From contig NZ_CP134145.1 of NCBI RefSeq assembly GCF_031583595.1, positions 4,278,001-4,342,000 on the forward strand: DNA of 64,000 bases, given 5' to 3'. The translations under genes and the position numbers were made by a program. Positions 19,020 through 26,607 of this stretch are shown piece after piece (positions within the stretch are counted from its first letter, which is position 1; every line of letters begins with the position of its first letter). Origin of the DNA: Thalassotalea psychrophila. GTDB taxonomy: Bacteria; Pseudomonadota; Gammaproteobacteria; Enterobacterales; Alteromonadaceae. The notes beneath the pieces were generated by a model, which worked only from the letters and a program-made list of their open reading frames with translations, made no database searches and was not told the origin of the DNA.

Positions 19020-20375
19020 TTAATTTTTTATCGCTACATCAGCAGTAGTAGAAAGGTTGCTGTAAAAGTTCATCACTTGTTGGTCTTTATCATTTTTATC
19101 AATGTAAAAATATGAAAGGCTGCCTTCATAGTAAAAGCTATTATCCGACATTGGCTTAATCAACCATTTATGACCATCGTCTCTTTGCGAATACACACTG
19201 CCACTTTCAAATGATAAAGTGCGCTGTGATTCACTATTAACAGAGTAGGTTCCCATCATTGCTTTAATTTTTTCTTCCGAAAGATCAATCGCTTTAAATT
19301 CAGGTATATCAATATTTAAAGCTTTCGCGGCAAGTAATAAAGCTAGGTTTTGCGGATTACCAGAGTCATTATTATTAAGGACGGCAATATATAAATCTTC
19401 TTCAGGTATATATAGAGCATTAGTAACAAAGCCATGAATACCGCCACCGTGACCAATAGCGTCAAATTTGTTTACTTTAAATAAGCCTAAACCATAACCA
19501 TAATCTGACATAGATTTATCGTTTAACTCAAACTCTGAAACCATTTGTTGGTAGCTATCTTTAGAAATTAATGTGCCATTTCTAAGTGCATAAAACCAAA
19601 TATTTAAATCATCAACTGTTGATAATAATGAGCCTGCAGCATGTGGCCACATCATGTTTATCGGATCAGCATTTACATAACCATGTTCTGAACGAGAGTA
19701 ACCATTAGCCCGATTAGTAATAAGCTGTGTACCGCCATATTGGCTATTTTTCATGCCTAATTTAGCGAAAATATGCTGTTCAACAAAATCAGCATAACTT
19801 TCACCACTGGCAACTTCTATAATTTTTCCTAACAACACATAACCAGTATTAGAGTAGCGCATAGCTTCACCCGTTTTTAACGGCATAGGATGCTTAGCGA
19901 ACTCTTTTAGCATATCGTCGAGTGTTGTAGCTGTTGGTATCAGGTTATTCCATATATTTTCATCCTCTGTGTAATTGGCAATGCCTGAAGTATGAGTTAA
20001 TAAATGCTCTATGGTGACAACTTGTCCTTCTGTTGGGAATTCAGGTACATATTTGTGAATATTATCGCTAACTGACAACTTATTTTGTTCTTGTAAGATC
20101 ATTATTGCCGCGGCAGTAAATTGTTTAGTAATTGAACCTAGGCGAAATACACTGTCAGTTGTTAACGCAATATTATGCTCTATATTGGCAAGGCCACGGG
20201 CACCTTTATATAAAACTTTACCGTTTTGGCTAATAATAACTGCAACCCCAGGGCCTTTTGATTCAACATTATTGATTAGAATATTTTCATAGTTTTTCTT
20301 ACTGTCGTTTTCTGCAGCTATGGTCATATTCAAGCCAAAACTTAACAGCAATACAGCACATATTGTTCTTTTCAT
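19020..20375 (-). CDS. exported serine hydrolase, beta-lactamase/PBP4-like family
   Basis: The 451-residue protein has a signal peptide (MKRTICAVLLLSFGLNMTIAA). It contains the three class C beta-lactamase family motifs (PF00144): S81-I-T-K84 (S-x-x-K nucleophile and base), Y174-S-N176, and GHGGG near 315 in place of K-T-G. The HGG form is typical of esterase or D-aminopeptidase-like members rather than true beta-lactamases. A C-terminal about 90-residue domain resembles the lipocalin-like tail (PF11954 or similar). Substrate unknown. It stands alone, convergent with the giant lipoprotein gene. Confidence 0.85.
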   Translation of the reverse strand: MKRTICAVLLLSFGLNMTIAAENDSKKNYENILINNVESKGPGVAVIISQNGKVLYKGARGLANIEHNIALTTDSVFRLGSITKQFTAAAIMILQEQNKLSVSDNIHKYVPEFPTEGQVVTIEHLLTHTSGIANYTEDENIWNNLIPTATTLDDMLKEFAKHPMPLKTGEAMRYSNTGYVLLGKIIEVASGESYADFVEQHIFAKLGMKNSQYGGTQLITNRANGYSRSEHGYVNADPINMMWPHAAGSLLSTVDDLNIWFYALRNGTLISKDSYQQMVSEFELNDKSMSDYGYGLGLFKVNKFDAIGHGGGIHGFVTNALYIPEEDLYIAVLNNNDSGNPQNLALLLAAKALNIDIPEFKAIDLSEEKIKAMMGTYSVNSESQRTLSFESGSVYSQRDDGHKWLIKPMSDNSFYYEGSLSYFYIDKNDKDQQVMNFYSNLSTTADVAIKN

Positions 20376-20874
20376 TTTTCTTTCTAACCTTTTGTAAAAT
20401 AGTTGTTAATTAATATACCTTACTCATGGTATTTAAATAACCAAAGCGGTTAAATTGCTAAGCATTAAATTGTTAGAATTTATGTTTATCGGCTCATACC
20501 CACTATCGTATTCGCGATTTAAAAGTTAACCCTATAAACTCGTCAATCAAACATTTAGGGGTGCTTCATTTAAATCTATTTTTTCTAACTGTAACCATTT
20601 ACTCATATTATTCGTATTTAAATAGTATATCGCTTGTTTATGTAGTGCGATGGTTGGCCTTTCCACTGTGGCGATATCTCTGTTTTTTTTCTTAACTACT
20701 AAGAGTTAGCTAATGCTGCAGACGGGAAAAATTAAAGACATAAATAACAGCTCTCATAGCAAACAAGGGAGGGTTATTTTCAATAAATTTGCTTCCGTGC
20801 TAGGATATTTAAATAACAGAATTGTAATATTTTCGTGTTTCATAGTTTCAAATGAAGAGGCCTTTGGTGCAAGG
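20376..20874. other. intergenic region upstream of the sigma factor
   Basis: This is a long AT-rich stretch between the divergent serine hydrolase and sigma-factor genes. An in-frame ATG at 20713 would extend the sigma factor by 54 residues, but that extension (rich in Ser, Asn and Phe) does not look like sigma region 1 or 2, so I treat most of it as untranslated. I see no other gene and no clear operator. Confidence 0.35.
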
Positions 20875-21444
20875 GTGAATAAAAAAAACATCTCACAGCA
20901 GCAGTCTGATAGTTATCGTTGGTCTACTCTAATGGTAAGTGCTCAAGCGGGTAATGAATCTGATTACCAACAGTTACTATCTGAATTGGCTAATGTTATT
21001 CATGCATATCTGCGTAAACGGTTAGGTAATCAAAATTTTATTGAGGATTGTGTGCAGGAATCCTTGTTAGCGATACACAAAGCACGTCATACATATGATC
21101 CTAAACGACCATTCCGTCCTTGGTTTTTTACCATTGTTCGTCACAAGATGATCGATTACCTAAGACATAAAAAAACCTTCCGAAAAATTATTGAACATCA
21201 TCAACAAGAAGAAGAAATTCGTAATCAGGGAGTTCAACCAAACATGTTGGAACACAGCATCGACAATGGCAGTTTATTGAACGCGTTGCCAACACAGTAC
21301 AAAGAAGTATTAACCTTAACTAAACTGTTAGGCTTCACTGGTGCTGAGACAGCAAAACAGCTGGGAATTTCCGAAAGTGCAGTTAAAGTTCGGGTGCACA
21401 GAGCCATAAATAAACTTAGGCAAATAATAGAGGCTGAAGACTAA
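20875..21444 (+). CDS. ECF-type RNA polymerase sigma factor
   Basis: Starting at a GTG at 20875 gives 189 residues, the usual ECF length. An ATG at 20713 (243 residues) and an ATG at 20932 (170) are alternatives, none with a strong ribosome-binding site. Sigma region 2 is visible as DCVQESLLAIHKARHTY..RPFRPWFFTIVRHKMIDYLR, and region 4 as LPTQYKEVLTLTKLLGFTGAETAKQLGISESAVKVRVHRA, the helix-turn-helix that binds the -35 element. The gene overlaps the next (NrsF-like) by one base, the typical sigma/anti-sigma pair. Such pairs answer oxidative or envelope stress in other proteobacteria; the signal here is unknown. Confidence 0.88.
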   Translation: MNKKNISQQQSDSYRWSTLMVSAQAGNESDYQQLLSELANVIHAYLRKRLGNQNFIEDCVQESLLAIHKARHTYDPKRPFRPWFFTIVRHKMIDYLRHKKTFRKIIEHHQQEEEIRNQGVQPNMLEHSIDNGSLLNALPTQYKEVLTLTKLLGFTGAETAKQLGISESAVKVRVHRAINKLRQIIEAED

Positions 21445-22094
21445 TGAAAAACCGAGAAACATTCATTGCTGAACTCAGCAAAAACCTGGCACCGGTTAAG
21501 CGAATGCCAAGCGTTAATCTGTTTGCCGTTTCATGGTTTATCGTTAGTGCTGTTTATGTAGTCATAGTAATGCATTTATTTGGCCCCATTCGGCCAGGTG
21601 CTTTATCTCAGCTTATTTCATCACCGCGTTTTTTGTTAGAAACTCTGTTAGGTGTTGCGGCCATCTTTTGGGTCAGTTTGCTCGCTTTTCGTGATGCAGT
21701 ACCCGGGGCACTTAGCCGGCGCTTTATGATCGGCGGTTTTATTATGATGACACTATGGCTCTCGCAGTATGTGATCGGTATTGTGTCACCCGCTCTTGAG
21801 CCTTCCACCTTAGGGAAGCGAGATTTATGCGGATACGAAACGATGCTTTATTCATTGCCTCCCATTTATTTGGCCTGGTTTCTGGTTCGTCGCTTCTACC
21901 CTTTACACCCAATGCGTACGGCAATGTCGATCAGCCTTGCTTCCGGTATGATACCCGCACTGTATATGCAGATCGCATGTATGTATGACCCTAGTCATAT
22001 TCTAAAATTTCATATAACCCCAGGTCTTTTGATGGTACTTATTGGTGTAGCGATCGCTTGGTATTGGCAACCAATTAACAAACAACGAGTTTAA
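21444..22094 (+). CDS. NrsF-family (DUF1109) integral membrane anti-sigma factor
   Basis: The 216-residue protein has a short N-terminal cytosolic arm (residues 1-25) and six predicted membrane spans (about 27-48, 60-82, 92-113, 130-150, 157-177 and 188-208). Length, six-span plan, the basic arm (FIAELSKNLAPVKRMPS) and the position directly after an ECF sigma gene match NrsF (PF06532). Cys residues in the spans (GKRDLCGYE near 126, QIACMYD near 176) match the idea that NrsF senses redox or metal stress through cysteines. The start overlaps the sigma stop (TAATG), implying coupled translation. Confidence 0.82.
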   Translation: MKNRETFIAELSKNLAPVKRMPSVNLFAVSWFIVSAVYVVIVMHLFGPIRPGALSQLISSPRFLLETLLGVAAIFWVSLLAFRDAVPGALSRRFMIGGFIMMTLWLSQYVIGIVSPALEPSTLGKRDLCGYETMLYSLPPIYLAWFLVRRFYPLHPMRTAMSISLASGMIPALYMQIACMYDPSHILKFHITPGLLMVLIGVAIAWYWQPINKQRV

Positions 22095-22140
22095 TTGGGT
22101 AATAAACTGAGCAGGTCTAATTTTCATTGTTGATGAAGAA

Positions 22141-22168
22141 AAGCCTTTGAATATATATTCAAAGGCTT
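22141..22168. terminator. bidirectional terminator, perfect 28-bp palindrome
   Basis: The stem arms AAGCCTTTGAATAT and ATATTCAAAGGCTT form a perfect palindrome between the convergent nrsF-like gene (ends 22094) and the small exported-protein gene (ends 22199). It is followed by ATTTAAGTTTTT on the plus strand. Confidence 0.8.
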
Positions 22169-22198
22169 ATTTAAGTTTTTACTAAATGTGGTAGGGAT

Positions 22199-22564
22199 TT
22201 AAGGCTCGGTTCTTCCTGGTCCAAGCAAAGGACATAGAAAGTAGAAATCATCCTCATCCATCATGCCATTTGGATTAGCATCTACCCACCAACGGCCACC
22301 ATAATAGCCGACATCTGTAGGGCCAAATTCCGTTTGCACACCGGTGGGTCCAGCCATTTGCAATTGTTGAAAATTGTCAGTCCCATTGTATGGTAACTCT
22401 TTCAGTAGAAGCGTATCGTAATATAAATTTTGAGACGTGACGTAAATCACTGGTATTTCAGGTGCTCCTCTACCTTTGGTCCGCTCTTTGGCATTTACAC
22501 TGGTAGTTGTCAGAGCAATAATTCCCGCCAGGGTAATTGCTGTTACAGATTTTAATGTGTTCAT
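22199..22564 (-). CDS. small exported protein of unknown function with EF-hand-like loop
   Basis: From the ATG at 22564 the product is 121 residues with a clear signal peptide (MNTLKSVTAITLAGIIALTTTSVNA). A longer in-frame start adds a hydrophilic leader that would spoil the signal. The mature part has no family I recognise. Near its C-terminus, WWVDANPNGMMDEDDFYF fits the calcium-loop spacing D-x-N-x-N-G-x-x-D-x-D of EF-hand/dockerin-like motifs, and two Cys are absent except for one at the end (FLCPLL). It is convergent with the sigma/NrsF pair; a functional link is possible but unproven. Confidence 0.6.
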   Translation of the reverse strand: MNTLKSVTAITLAGIIALTTTSVNAKERTKGRGAPEIPVIYVTSQNLYYDTLLLKELPYNGTDNFQQLQMAGPTGVQTEFGPTDVGYYGGRWWVDANPNGMMDEDDFYFLCPLLGPGRTEP

Positions 22565-22711
22565 AATAGTGTTTTCCTTTTCGGTCATTAACATGCTTTC
22601 AATAAGGTACATATGTGAACTACTCTCAGCAGATGCTGATTCACCAACCTTTGATAGGGTCAACAACTAATACGTAAGAAAAGATAAAATAGTTACAGGA
22701 GGGAAAATATA

Positions 22712-23013
22712 GCTCTATTAATGTTAATTATTGAGCTTCATTTTGCGTCGGCGAATGCCACTTTGCTCTCGGTTTCAGAAATAAAAAAGAGCGCCGTCAT
22801 CCTGCGCGAGCCAAAGCGAGACGCGGGACCTCCCGACGTATACTGTGGATATAAAAGACAATAAAATAAGAATGTTATAAGCACACTGTAACTGAAGGAG
22901 GTCCCCGATGTCGCTTGAGCTCCTCGAGGATGACGTTGTATTTTTTCTGATATTTTAAACCGTCAGCAAAGTGGCATTAACTGACACCAACATCAACTAA
23001 CGCTAATAGAGCC
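22712..23013. repeat. about 300-bp imperfect inverted repeat (MITE-like), contains GTCATC arms
   Basis: The ends match in inverse: GCTCTATTAATGTTA (from 22712) against TAACGCTAATAGAGC (ending 23013). Inner arms also match: AATGCCACTTTGCT (22754-22767) against AGCAAAGTGGCATT (22967-22980), and GTCATCCT..GGGACCTCC (22797-22833) against GGAGGTCCCCGA..GGATGACG (22897-22935). The whole non-coding gap is therefore a nested palindrome. No open frame is inside. A decayed relative lies near 61190-61403. Confidence 0.75.
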
Positions 23014-23029
23014 GAAAATATATTTTTAT

Positions 23030-25090
23030 TTAATCTTGAAAGTTAACATCTCGGCGTAATGAATAGTTAATCCCTGAATCATCATCTAACTCTTCTGCAT
23101 AGAGTCTTCCTGAATAAACCGCTGAAGCAATTGGTCCCGGCGCTTCACAATCACCTATTCTACAAATTGATTTTGTTGCTCCTGCCTTGCCATCTTCCAT
23201 TAACTGCTGTAATTCGTAATATAAATTATCCGTAGGCAAACGTGCGGTTACCATTACAATGGCATCAGCTTTAAGAGATGATTCTTGTTCAGTATACATA
23301 CACTCTAAGGTAATATTTTCACCATCAAATGCGTCGATGTTTTGTGAGAACACCAACTTAACCCCTGCTTCCATTAAAGACTTTTGCGCCGTTGGCTGTT
23401 CCGTTGTATAAACGCCAAAAGAACAGGCCATATCGGCTGTTGAAACAAAAGTAACATCGCAACCGGCGCGTTGTAGCATTTCTGCAATTACCGGTCCCAT
23501 GTAGTAATAATCATCATCAAAAACCACTACTCGCCCTTCTGGCAACCTACCCGCCATAATGTCATCAGGAGTAAATATTTGTTTCGAATGGTTCAAGTTT
23601 TCAATAGGCATGGTATTGGTTCGGCCAAAACCGTCGCTTCGCCACTTGGCTCCGGTAGCAATAACAATGTGATCAGCTTCGGCCATTAGCGCTTCTTCAG
23701 CGGTTAATTTACTATCGAGGAATACATCAACATTGGGAAGTTTCAAAAATTGCTGTTCTCGATAATCTTTTACCCGAACCCACTCACTTAACGATGGTAA
23801 ACGTGACTCTTGAGCAACGCGACCACCAATCTCTTTACGCGCCTCTGATAACATTACATTGTAACCCCGTTTGCCAAGAGCATGAGTTGCTTCAAGGCCA
23901 GCAGGCCCTGCACCTATGACTAAAACAGAACTTTCTGAGCCTTTTTCACGAATATTTTCAGGATGCCAGCCACGTCGCCACTCCTCTCCCATAGTCGGGT
24001 TTTGGGTACAACGAATTGGTATGCCTAATTGGTCACCGGTGTAACACATATTACAACCAATACACTCGCGAATATCCTCAAAACGACCTTCTTCAACTTT
24101 CTTCGGTAAAAATGGGTCGGCAATAGACGGCCTTGCCGCACCAATCATATCAACCACACCGCGCTTTATTTGATTTACCATAGTATCTGGAGAAGTGAAA
24201 CGACCCACCGCAACAACAGGCTTGCTGGTCATCTCTTTTACGTAACTCATGTATGGCTCGTTACCACCTTCATTAACAAATCGTGAAGTACCCAGCTCAA
24301 TATCCCAACTAGCAGCGGTTACATCCCAAAGATCGGGCAGTTCGGCAACCTGCATAAAAAACTCGCGAGTCTCTTCAGTTACCGGCTGGTTATTCTTCAT
24401 TCGCTCATCATCGGGTGAAAACCGTACTGCAACGGCCATAGTGTCACCAACAGTATCTTTTAATACTTCGATGGTTTCGCGCAACAAGCGCGATCTATTT
24501 TGCACGCTGCCACCGTATTCGTCGGTGCGATCGTTTGTACCTACACGTTGAAAGTTGTGCAACAGATCATTGTGGTTTGCATAGGCGTAAACAATATCAA
24601 AGCCTGCTTCTTTCGCTCTTAATGCCGCATCTTTATACCATTGACGAAGATCACGAAAATCCTGCTTATCCATTTTTCTCGACTGAAACGGAAAGCCTTT
24701 CCAACTGGGTTTCGAATTAACATCAAATGGCACATTGCGGGTATAAAGGTTAGAGGCTGTTGCCCCACCATACCAAAGCTCAACACCGGCTAACGCACCA
24801 TGCTCATGCATTTTTTCGGTCATCATTAGATGTGCTCTAATATCAGATTTATCCCAAAGAGAGGCGTATGGACAAAGTAAATCATCAGAGCTTGGATGAA
24901 TAGAGCAATATTCGGTGTTGATCACTCCCCAACCACCTTCAGCTTTCATACCTCGCATTGCAGCCAACATGTTTGGGCGCTGCCAGCCCATGCCCGTACA
25001 ATGAGGTACTTGATAGAAGCGATTTTTGGCCGTCACCGGGCCAATTTTTAATGGTTCAAATAAAATGTCAAAACGGGGTTCACGAGTCAT
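23030..25090 (-). CDS. TMADH/DgcA-like flavin and [4Fe-4S] N-demethylase
   Basis: The 686-residue protein has the trimethylamine-dehydrogenase architecture. An N-terminal FMN TIM barrel of the old yellow enzyme family (about 5-340; FDILFEPLKIGPVTAKNR, EYGGSVQNRSRLLRE) leads to a [4Fe-4S] motif C-x2-C-x2-C-x11-C (CIGCNMC..RC near 345-362). A C-terminal pyridine-nucleotide/ADP-binding region (VLVIGAGPAGLEATHAL near 388) follows. Length and order match DgcA (dimethylglycine catabolism in Pseudomonas) and StcD (stachydrine demethylase) as I recall them. It likely oxidatively removes a methyl group from an N-methylated amine. It is last in a leftward run of amine genes, 171 bp after the ferredoxin gene, with its own dyad upstream. 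Confidence 0.8.
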   Translation of the reverse strand: MTREPRFDILFEPLKIGPVTAKNRFYQVPHCTGMGWQRPNMLAAMRGMKAEGGWGVINTEYCSIHPSSDDLLCPYASLWDKSDIRAHLMMTEKMHEHGALAGVELWYGGATASNLYTRNVPFDVNSKPSWKGFPFQSRKMDKQDFRDLRQWYKDAALRAKEAGFDIVYAYANHNDLLHNFQRVGTNDRTDEYGGSVQNRSRLLRETIEVLKDTVGDTMAVAVRFSPDDERMKNNQPVTEETREFFMQVAELPDLWDVTAASWDIELGTSRFVNEGGNEPYMSYVKEMTSKPVVAVGRFTSPDTMVNQIKRGVVDMIGAARPSIADPFLPKKVEEGRFEDIRECIGCNMCYTGDQLGIPIRCTQNPTMGEEWRRGWHPENIREKGSESSVLVIGAGPAGLEATHALGKRGYNVMLSEARKEIGGRVAQESRLPSLSEWVRVKDYREQQFLKLPNVDVFLDSKLTAEEALMAEADHIVIATGAKWRSDGFGRTNTMPIENLNHSKQIFTPDDIMAGRLPEGRVVVFDDDYYYMGPVIAEMLQRAGCDVTFVSTADMACSFGVYTTEQPTAQKSLMEAGVKLVFSQNIDAFDGENITLECMYTEQESSLKADAIVMVTARLPTDNLYYELQQLMEDGKAGATKSICRIGDCEAPGPIASAVYSGRLYAEELDDDSGINYSLRRDVNFQD

Positions 25091-25176
25091 TACTAAATTC
25101 CAGTAAGGCTAAAAAAAGCGAATGCAATGTTATTGGTATTAGGAAAAAGTATACCGTAGAAACTGCCTACATGGGC

Positions 25177-25192
25177 TACCACTAAAGGGGTG
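25177..25192. promoter_or_regulatory. candidate operator dyad upstream of the DgcA-like gene
   Basis: TACCACTAAAGGGGTG has the form TACCnC-N4-GnGGTr. It matches 13 of 16 bases of the dyad at 29138-29153 before the DMGDH-like gene. It lies 86 bp upstream of the start at 25090. It belongs to the proposed LuxR-type operator set. Confidence 0.4.
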
Positions 25193-25261
25193 GAATAGAT
25201 GTAACTAAGGTATTGATTAGTCTATTTTTTGTTATATCAGTAAAGTCATTTATGACGTTGG

Positions 25262-25570
25262 TTAATCTATATCATAATCTATTACAACAATATCGGTAAT
25301 TGGGTGGGATTGACAGGTTAATATCATTCCATCAGCAACTTCTTCATCAGTAAGGTAATGATTTTCATCCATTTTCACCTTACCTTTAATAAGTCTGGCT
25401 TTACAAGTTCCACATACTCCAACCTTGCAGGAAAACGGCAAATCGACCCCTCGATCTATTGCCGCATCGAGAACATTGTCACCATTGGCGGCTAAATCAA
25501 GCGTAGTTTTAATGCCATTAACCTGCACTGATACACAGGAAATTGCTAATGTGAGAAAGTCCTTGTCCAT
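25262..25570 (-). CDS. plant-type [2Fe-2S] ferredoxin
   Basis: The ATG at 25570 gives 102 residues; an upstream in-frame start would overlap the cupin gene. The cluster motif is C48-x4-C53-x2-C56-x29-C86 (FSCKVGVCGTCKARL..LTCQSHP), standard for plant/vertebrate-type ferredoxins and for the reductase domain of Rieske monooxygenases. It starts 7 bp after the stop of the cupin gene, so it is co-transcribed with the DMGDH-like, GFA and cupin genes. It probably carries electrons for one of the neighbouring oxidases or demethylases. No reductase partner is visible next to it. Confidence 0.88.
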   Translation of the reverse strand: MDKDFLTLAISCVSVQVNGIKTTLDLAANGDNVLDAAIDRGVDLPFSCKVGVCGTCKARLIKGKVKMDENHYLTDEEVADGMILTCQSHPITDIVVIDYDID

Positions 25571-25577
25571 ATAATTG

Positions 25578-26111
25578 TTATTCGCCTTTTTTACCGCCCA
25601 TATAGGCAACCCATATTTTACGTACACCACCCTCTGGAACGGCTAATGTTCCAGACCAGCCTTTTGGTAAAACCATGCCCTCGCCCTGAGTAAAGGTTTC
25701 TACGTTTCCTTGTTGATCGGTCATAACCATAGAGCCATCAAGCACGAACATCAATTCATCGTACTCTAAATCTTTATAGGTCATTTTTCCTGGTTTACTT
25801 TCCCATACGCCAAGACCAAAATTTTCATCCTTACTGTAGAAGTACTCATAGCCACGAGCGACTAAATCTCCACTTTCAGGTTCATAGGGTGCATATTCAC
25901 CTAGGTTTTTTCCTTCGAGGCGAGCGCGATCCAAACGGATTAATTGCTTGGAACTGGTTGGCAAAGTTGCTGCATGTACAACTGGGAGAAAAACTTGCTC
26001 GTTATTAGTGAAGTTTCCACTGCTAAAATTACCCAGTATAAACATCAACAGGCTCCAAATAATAAGCCCTGCTACGGTTGTTTTTGTCGGGGATTTTTTA
26101 AATGTTTTCAT
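25578..26111 (-). CDS. membrane-anchored or exported DUF861-type cupin
   Basis: The 177-residue protein starts with a basic segment and a hydrophobic stretch (VAGLIIWSLLMFILGNFSSG, about 14-33), then a cupin_3 (PF05899, DUF861) domain at about 85-175: GVWESKPGKMTY, DELMFVLDGSMVMTD, and GEGMVLPKGWSGTLAVPE. Related cytosolic cupins lie at 39292 and 42601 and share the W-E-x-x-PG motif. (S)-ureidoglycine aminohydrolase and related enzymes belong to this fold, but the metal ligands cannot be assigned with confidence. The export signal is unusual for this family. It lies in the DMGDH-GFA-cupin-ferredoxin run. Confidence 0.75.
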   Translation of the reverse strand: MKTFKKSPTKTTVAGLIIWSLLMFILGNFSSGNFTNNEQVFLPVVHAATLPTSSKQLIRLDRARLEGKNLGEYAPYEPESGDLVARGYEYFYSKDENFGLGVWESKPGKMTYKDLEYDELMFVLDGSMVMTDQQGNVETFTQGEGMVLPKGWSGTLAVPEGGVRKIWVAYMGGKKGE

Positions 26112-26153
26112 AGGTTATCCTCTTGCTTTAAGTTAAATGAATTCCGGGTACTA

Positions 26154-26558
26154 TTAGTATTCTTCCGGAAAAGTATCATGTTGTGGTAAATCATCATTAA
26201 TGTTGTGCCAGGGAGCTTTAGATGCGACAAATATATGGTAACCAGGTGGACATTTTGGATCGCCATCGATGGCACTCATCGATAGATAAAAATCATCCGG
26301 CTCATCACTAAGGGCAACCATAATATTTGAGCCACAAGTTTTACAAAAGATCCGTTGATGAGAAGCTGATGATGCATACGTTGTCAGCTGTTCTTGTCCA
26401 GAAGTATATGAAAAATCGCAACGCCTAACACCGGCAAAAGTAGCATATGCAGCGCCATGAAGTCGTCGACACTGACTGCAATGACAATGACTGAAATCGT
26501 TAATTTCACCATCGACTTGAAACGTTATTTTGTTGCATTCACAGTGACCCGTTATCAT
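26154..26558 (-). CDS. GFA-family (glutathione-dependent formaldehyde-activating-like) protein
   Basis: The 134-residue protein has the zinc-binding pattern of the GFA/CENP-V family (PF04828): C6-x-C8, C25-x-C27-x2-C30 (CHCSQCRR), and C72-x2-C75 (FCKTCGSNI). Gfa was described as binding S-hydroxymethylglutathione, although an enzymatic role is disputed. Its place between a DMGDH-like oxidase and other demethylation genes suggests handling of released formaldehyde. It lies 49 bp downstream of the DMGDH-like gene. Confidence 0.85.
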   Translation of the reverse strand: MITGHCECNKITFQVDGEINDFSHCHCSQCRRLHGAAYATFAGVRRCDFSYTSGQEQLTTYASSASHQRIFCKTCGSNIMVALSDEPDDFYLSMSAIDGDPKCPPGYHIFVASKAPWHNINDDLPQHDTFPEEY

Positions 26559-26607
26559 TTTTGCTCTCCTAGATATATTTCTACTTTTTCGTTTAAAGAC
26601 AAACTAC

